A stretch of 64,000 bases of DNA from Zingiber officinale (Eukaryota > Streptophyta > Magnoliopsida > Zingiberales > Zingiberaceae): the NCBI RefSeq assembly GCF_018446385.1, contig NC_055990.1, positions 130,956,996 to 131,020,995 of the forward strand. Direction: 5' to 3'. The notes under the pieces were generated by a model. The model was not told where the DNA came from, searched no databases, and saw only the letters and a program-made list of their open reading frames with translations. Positions 59,352 to 64,000 of this stretch are shown piece after piece; position 1 is the first letter of the stretch; each line of letters opens with the position of its first letter. Position numbers and translations under genes: made by a program.

Positions 59352-59391
<40 letters not shown>
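59352..59391. repeat. (TA)n microsatellite
   Basis: About 20 TA units just left of the MITE with GC-rich ends. Preceded by CACCGCAGGTTAACATT, a near copy of CACCGCAGGCTAATATT at 58973. Confidence 0.95.
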
Positions 59392-59395
<4 letters not shown>

Positions 59396-59396
59396 C

Positions 59397-59815
59397 TTGA
59401 TAGAGTGCGCGACGCGCACAGTATCAGCGCTTTTTTTTTGTTTTTTTCTTATTTTTTTTAATTTTTAAATTAAAAAATGATTAAAAAATTCTTTACGATT
59501 TTATTTATAGGGTTCAGGCTTTGGGTATAGTGTTAAAGCTTTTTTTTTTTTAGATTTTACCTATAGGGTTTAGACCTTCTAATTAGGTTATAGTGTTTGG
59601 TTTAAAAATAAAAAATAAAATAAAATTAATTTAAGTATTTATTGAGTATTGTAATGTGTTTAAGGGATATATCTATATATTAAATTTTAAATAAGGAAAT
59701 GTTGAATTTTTAAAATTCAAAAAACAAAAAAAAAATTTAAAAAAAACTAAAAAAGCGCTGATACTGTGCGCGACGCGCACAGTCGCGCACTGTGCGGTCG
59801 CGCACAGTATCAAAA
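59397..59815. mobile_element. MITE with GC-rich inverted ends inside TA repeats
   Basis: Left end TTGATAGAGTGCGCGACGCG, CACAGTATCAGCGC; the right end (59754-59813) contains the inverse GCGCTGATACTGTGCGCGAC plus extra GCGCACAGTCGCGCACTGTG copies. The middle is AT-rich without coding capacity. TA runs on both sides suggest insertion into a TA microsatellite. Superfamily unresolved. Confidence 0.65.

Positions 59816-59817
<2 letters not shown>

Positions 59818-59871
<54 letters not shown>
59818..59871. repeat. (TA)n microsatellite
   Basis: About 26 TA units directly right of the MITE. Confidence 0.95.
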
Positions 59872-59873
<2 letters not shown>

Positions 59874-59965
59874 ATCCATATTTTTAAATTATTTAAATTT
59901 TTATCAATAATAACTCATAAAATCTAAGATAAAAAATAAACAAAGATTAAAATATATAATGATCA

Positions 59966-61503
59966 TGTCCGAGCGCTGAGCCGACGGACGCTGGGGACGT
60001 GGCACGCTCCGCTGTCTTCGACTGGTGGTGTAGCTCTCCGACGATCCTGCAAAGAAACCGAGCCGGGAGGAGTTCCCCGGCGACGGCCCCTCCGACGCTC
60101 AAGTCAGACAATGAACGAGGCAGAGTAACGTGGCTACAGTAAATAGTTGCGCATACCTTCGTCGACGTCTTGGGTCTTTATATAGGACCCCGGGGAAGCG
60201 AGGGCACGTTTCCCAACACGTGCACGCTTCCCCAAACATACCTTAACAAGCCTGTGTCAGAAAAGTGCCTCTAGCGCCATTCCGCAATCGTCCAAGCATA
60301 TCCCGGATATGACGGTGGAAGCTTCCACCGTATGATTCTGTGTACGGCTCGGCCGCCAACTCTGCTGCTTGTCGGCGGCAGATGTCTCGAGGATGATACT
60401 ATCCCGTCTCCTTTGTCCTCTCGCGTTTCTTGTCTGTTCCAGGGTCGAGCGGATCGGCCGCTCGGCAAGCATATTATTCCTGCATCGGTCATATGCTCGG
60501 CTAAGACTGCTCCTGCCTGTGTTGCCTCGCGCACCGGCCGAACGGTGAGCCCGCTCGACCCTTGAAACCTTTTTATCTTGAGCATCGACAACCCGACCCC
60601 TAGTCAGGTTGCACTCCATTCGGTTCGGAGAATTCCCGGCCGGTCGCCCTGCAAGGCTCTGTCGGTAGGCCTGCTCCGTCCGGTCGGCCAGTCTCCGGGC
60701 TGACTATCTTGACCTTTGACCTCCACGTGCCTTGACCCCCCGCTGACGAGGATCCCCCGTCCTTATCACCGGATCACATGCCTCCCCTTCAAGTCTAGTC
60801 GAAGGAGGCGCCAAGTCCGACTGACTGGACTATGAATTTGGTCGAGCGACATTCACTTCGCCACTTCCGAAAGTGTATTTCCGATCGGCTATAGGAGGCC
60901 CCCTAGGCCGATCGGCGAGTTGATGGCCATGCCTTGTAGTTTTGATCTCCCTTCGTTGCTTGTTACGCTACTGTTCCGGGAGTGGTCAGCGTCGTCAGGT
61001 CTCCTCGAAATTTGTGCCAATCCCCATTAAGCTGCCCACGTGCGGGTAATGACGCTTATTAAATGCCGCCCAATCGCTGATTGACACCTGGCAAGTCCGC
61101 CGTCATTGTACGACGGGGGCGTAATTTTCGATGGAACATGCGTCGGTTCAAATCCGACGGTCCAATGTCCTCGCTTCTTCCGATGACCTGGATCGGACGG
61201 CTGTGGGGAACCGAGACCGGGGTTTAAGAAGCGCCGGCACTGAGCCTCCTTTTATCACTCTTGCCTTTGCGTTTTTGGTGATTCCTTCTGTGACCATCCC
61301 TAGTGTCCGTTTGCCGTAGTGCTCCGACGAACTTCCGGCGCCTCCTTCCGGGTTCGTTCCTTGTAAGCCTTCTCCTGTCCTTGCTTTCTCCTGTTTTTTT
61401 TCTTTTATGGTGACCTCCACACCCCTTCAATATAGTTTGGATCCTCTGTCCACCATTTTATTCTCCTTTTATCGTTTCTTCTTTTCTCGCTACTATTCCG
61501 TTG
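59966..61503 (+). mobile_element. GC-rich retroelement 5' region (probable Tat-like Gypsy LTR and leader)
   Basis: At 59966 the composition changes sharply at a TGTCCGAGCGC start, as at an LTR edge. A TATATAGG box lies at 60179-60186 within a GC-rich context. Many CCGATCGG and CGGTCGG words occur. Short open frames at 60257-60619 and 61131-61430 exist on both strands without domains. A C/T-rich leader directly precedes the ORF at 61504. The LTR end was not located, and the partner LTR is outside the window or absent. Confidence 0.45.
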
Positions 61504-62479
61504 ATGGCTAGCACTTCGCAACCTTTTGGTTCTTCTCCTGGCCTGTGGTATATGACCATGCTTAGCCAGTTCAACGAAACTGACGCTGGACGTTTCCTCA
61601 ACGAATTTGAACTGCCTTCTGACCATAAACTGGTTTTAGCTACCTCTTCCGATCGACCCCAAAATCCGTCGATCGACACTGTTTGTTTCTTCCGCGACCA
61701 ATTCGTGGCCGGTCTACGCTTCCCCCTACACCCTTTCATCCGGGAGATTTGTAACTATTTTTGCATCCCTCTCGGCCAACTTGTTCCTAACTCTTTTAGG
61801 TTGTTGTGCGGCGTAGTAATCCTTTTCAAGCTGCACGACATTCCCTTGGCCCCCAGAATTTTCCACTACTTTTACTATCCCAAACAGTCCGAGTGGGGTA
61901 CTTTCCTCTTCCAGTCGCGGATCGGCCTCGTATTCTTCGATAAAATTCCGACCTCGAACAAGCACTGGAAGGAAAACTATTTTTACCTTCGTTTTCCCGA
62001 GCTGCCCCCCTTTTGCACCAAGTGGCAAACCACCGTGCCGGATCCGCCCAACCTCGGCAAATACAAGAACCAGCCGGAATATCTTCATGCGGCTAACCTA
62101 CTGGCCGACCAGAGGTTCAACATCGATAAACTGCTTCATGAGGGGGTGTTGTATGTCTTTAGCTTGAGCCCGATCCGCACAAAGCTTCCGAGCAGCTTGG
62201 GTAAGCACTCTCCTTGTCCTTTTTACTTTTGGTCTAACTGATTTATTCTTCTGTTATGCAGCTGACATCATGTGGCGATCCAAGGTTGCCGATCGACTGA
62301 AGTTGAAGGCCGCCGAGATTGAGGCGGTGGCTGCCAAGGAGATGGCAGATCGAGGCATCGCGCCGGTCGGCTCGCACGAGGGCGAAAGTGAAGAGGCTCC
62401 AACTGAGGCCCGAGAGTCTGCCGCTCAGGGCACCGCCGCTGGAGCGACCGGGGATGCTATTTCTTCGGCCGGTCAGTAG
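61504..62479 (+). CDS. Tat-type Gypsy accessory ORF ('putative gypsy type transposon' domain)
   Basis: Starts at ATG 61504 (MASTSQPFGSSPGLWYMTML). Residues 60-230 or so show the plant-specific domain known as putative gypsy type transposon (Pfam PF04195): FVAGLRFPLHPFIREICNYF, IPLGQLVPNSFRLLCGVVIL, a WGTFLFQSR segment and a WKENYFYLRF segment. A 61-base GT-AG intron (62201-62261) is likely, because the frame joins LA and DIMWRSKVADRLKLKAAE across it. The second exon stops at TAG 62477-62479, which truncates the protein before the coiled-coil part found downstream. The molecular role of this domain is unknown; it is found in ORFs carried by large plant Gypsy elements. Confidence 0.7.
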
Positions 62480-63751
62480 CCCACATCAGAGGACGCGGAG
62501 CGATCGGCTGGCGATTCCCCACTGATAACTCGCAAACGTCGCCGGACCGCCATTGCGTCCGTTGAGCCGGTGATTGGGCCAGTCGATGCCCCCTAGAAGC
62601 AATCGACCCGCTGCCTGCCGCGCACGAGACCATTTCTTCTGATCGGACCCCCTCCCAGCTTGACCAGCCAGCACCCTCGACTGGAGCACCACCCGTTAGC
62701 TCCGTGCCCCGAGTCCGCCTTCGGCTCAAGCGCTCGGACATTACTTCTGCACCGGTCGGCGAGTCTTCCAGCCGAGCTGTTTCTACCCAAGCATATCCGA
62801 GCGGCTGCCGAATGATCAAGTTCGGCCTCCGTCTCCCCACCGAGGAGTTCCTTTTAGCGGCGGATCAGCCTGCCGCTCCCGAGCACCAAGTCACCATCCG
62901 GGGTCCGCTCGCCCAGACGTGGGAAGATGCGAGGGCTCGCGTGTCCCTAATGACTCCCGGTCAGCTGGCAGACAGCCACATGCAGCAAGCCACCGGGGTA
63001 TGTTTCTTAACACACTATTATGATGACTTTACCAGGTTATTGACGTTATCCATCCAAACGCAGCACTGGATGGAGAACATTGCGATCAGCAATCGTCTGG
63101 CCGAGCTGGAAGAGGAGTTGAAGAAGCTCCAAATTTCTGGAGGAGCGCCAGCTGAGGGGCCCCCTACGCCACGCTCAAGTCCGAGCTGGCCAAAATAGAA
63201 AAATTGCTAGCGGCCGAGCAGCACAAATCTTCCGGCCTTGAAACCAGGGTGGTTGGACTTGAAAACCAAGTCAAGTCCCACGACCACCAGATCACTGTGG
63301 CCACTAACAGAAAGAATAGGGTCGTTGCTGATCTCGACGCAATGAAGGTGCAGGTTCGGGCGCTGGAGCAACGCGTCACTGAATTGACCGACCTGTTATC
63401 TACTGAGAAAGATGGTCGATCCGCCACTAAAGCTAAACTGCAGGCGGATAAGGAAGAACTCCAAGGGGCTCTTGACGCTTCCCGTGCGACGTTGAAGGAA
63501 TACCAAGAGGGAGAGCCTGACCGCTTCAGAGTGATGAGACAGAACTACCTCCGATCGGATGCCTTTGGTGAAAAGTTTAGCGATCGGTTGGTTCTGTCCT
63601 TCGAAGAGGCTATCCGGGGCGACCACTGTTTACTTGAAAGCCAAGGGCCATCCCTCCGAGGATATCTCCATCCCCCCGCCCCCCCCCCCCTCGAGACATG
63701 GCCGGCCTGTTAGACGTCGTTCCGGAGCCCATCTTCGAGCCACTGGAGTGA
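62480..63751 (+). pseudogene. coiled-coil continuation of the Tat-type ORF, frameshifted
   Basis: Coding character continues in shifted frames: 62704-63198 (GCRMIKFGLRLPTEEFLLAA, then WMENIAISNRLAELEEELKK), then from about 63170 in another frame LKSELAKIEKLLAAEQ and a long heptad-rich coiled coil (VGLENQVKSHDHQITVATNR, LEQRVTELTDLLSTEKDGRS). A C-run at 63672-63691 shifts the frame again, and the last part ends PEPIFEPLE with TGA at 63749-63751. At least three lesions separate these pieces, so the element's ORF is dead here. The long coiled coil after PF04195 is a layout often seen in such plant ORFs. Confidence 0.65.
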
Positions 63752-64000
63752 GGAGCATTTATGATTTTCCTGTAATGTTTTTTGTACCTCTTCCGATCGG
63801 CTGTAAGGGCCGAACTTTTAATGGATACCTACTGTCTTGTTATTAGCTGTCAACACTTGTGTACTCCGCTCAGACCGCGAAATACAATCGTTCAAATTTC
63901 CTCCTTTTCTTAACCATTGCTCGTCCCGCCCGTTCTTCTCAAGGAATTTTTAACGAAGTTTTCTTTATAACTAGGCCGTTCGGCTAAGCATCCATATTTT
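63752..64000 (+). other. 3' flank of the Tat-type ORF, element continues
   Basis: Non-coding, still with CCGATCGGC and CCGTTCGGC words of the same retroelement. The window ends inside it. Confidence 0.5.

Overview
The window is nuclear DNA of a flowering plant, and most of it is repeats. Spliced genes with GT-AG introns, a plant type I MADS box gene, a plant RPS18 gene, PPR sequences and Gypsy, Copia, CACTA and MITE elements all point to a plant. A monocot, perhaps of the ginger order, is my guess from the style of the retroelements; nothing here proves it. Only two genes look intact: a type I MADS-box gene at 3462-4130 (+) and the four-exon gene for ribosomal protein eS18 (RPS18) at 56595-57996 (-). 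The two are not functionally linked.

Layout. 1-3380: a tRNA-like SINE head, AT-rich DNA, and a possible hAT remnant holding a broken exon of a BSK-type kinase. 3381-4130: MADS gene. About 5129-6279 and 28734-29430: the two halves of an old Gypsy-type LTR, split by a 22.45 kb chromovirus-type Gypsy element (6280-28733, minus strand, TSD TCTGT). That element is itself split twice: by a 9.8 kb Copia element (9764-19579, plus strand, TSD ACATG) and by a 928 bp solo LTR (20224-21151, TSD ATATG). 29431-31315: the 3' end and LTR of a Sirevirus-like Copia element. 31316-35912: AT-rich DNA with LTR remnants.

35913-54948 (-): a pentatricopeptide-repeat (PPR) gene whose 5' part has been amplified into ten head-to-tail units of about 1.42 kb, all now pseudogenes. 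The unit nearest the true 3' end carries a 4.37 kb non-autonomous CACTA transposon (36462-40831, TSD AAA), which holds captured pieces of a flavin-containing monooxygenase gene and an SPX-domain gene. The ninth unit (U8) carries a 173 bp foldback MITE. The uninterrupted sister units show what both insertion sites looked like before.

56595-58080: RPS18 and its promoter side. 58090-59880: a foldback element, three long TA microsatellites, a cluster of GACCGATCAGG palindromes and a MITE with GC-rich inverted ends. 59966-64000: a GC-rich Gypsy (Tat-like) retroelement portion with a spliced ORF of the 'putative gypsy type transposon' family followed by a coiled-coil part; it continues past the window edge.

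I found no new defence or metabolic system. The most unusual structures are the decayed tandem array made of part of a PPR gene and the CACTA element carrying pieces of two unrelated genes.
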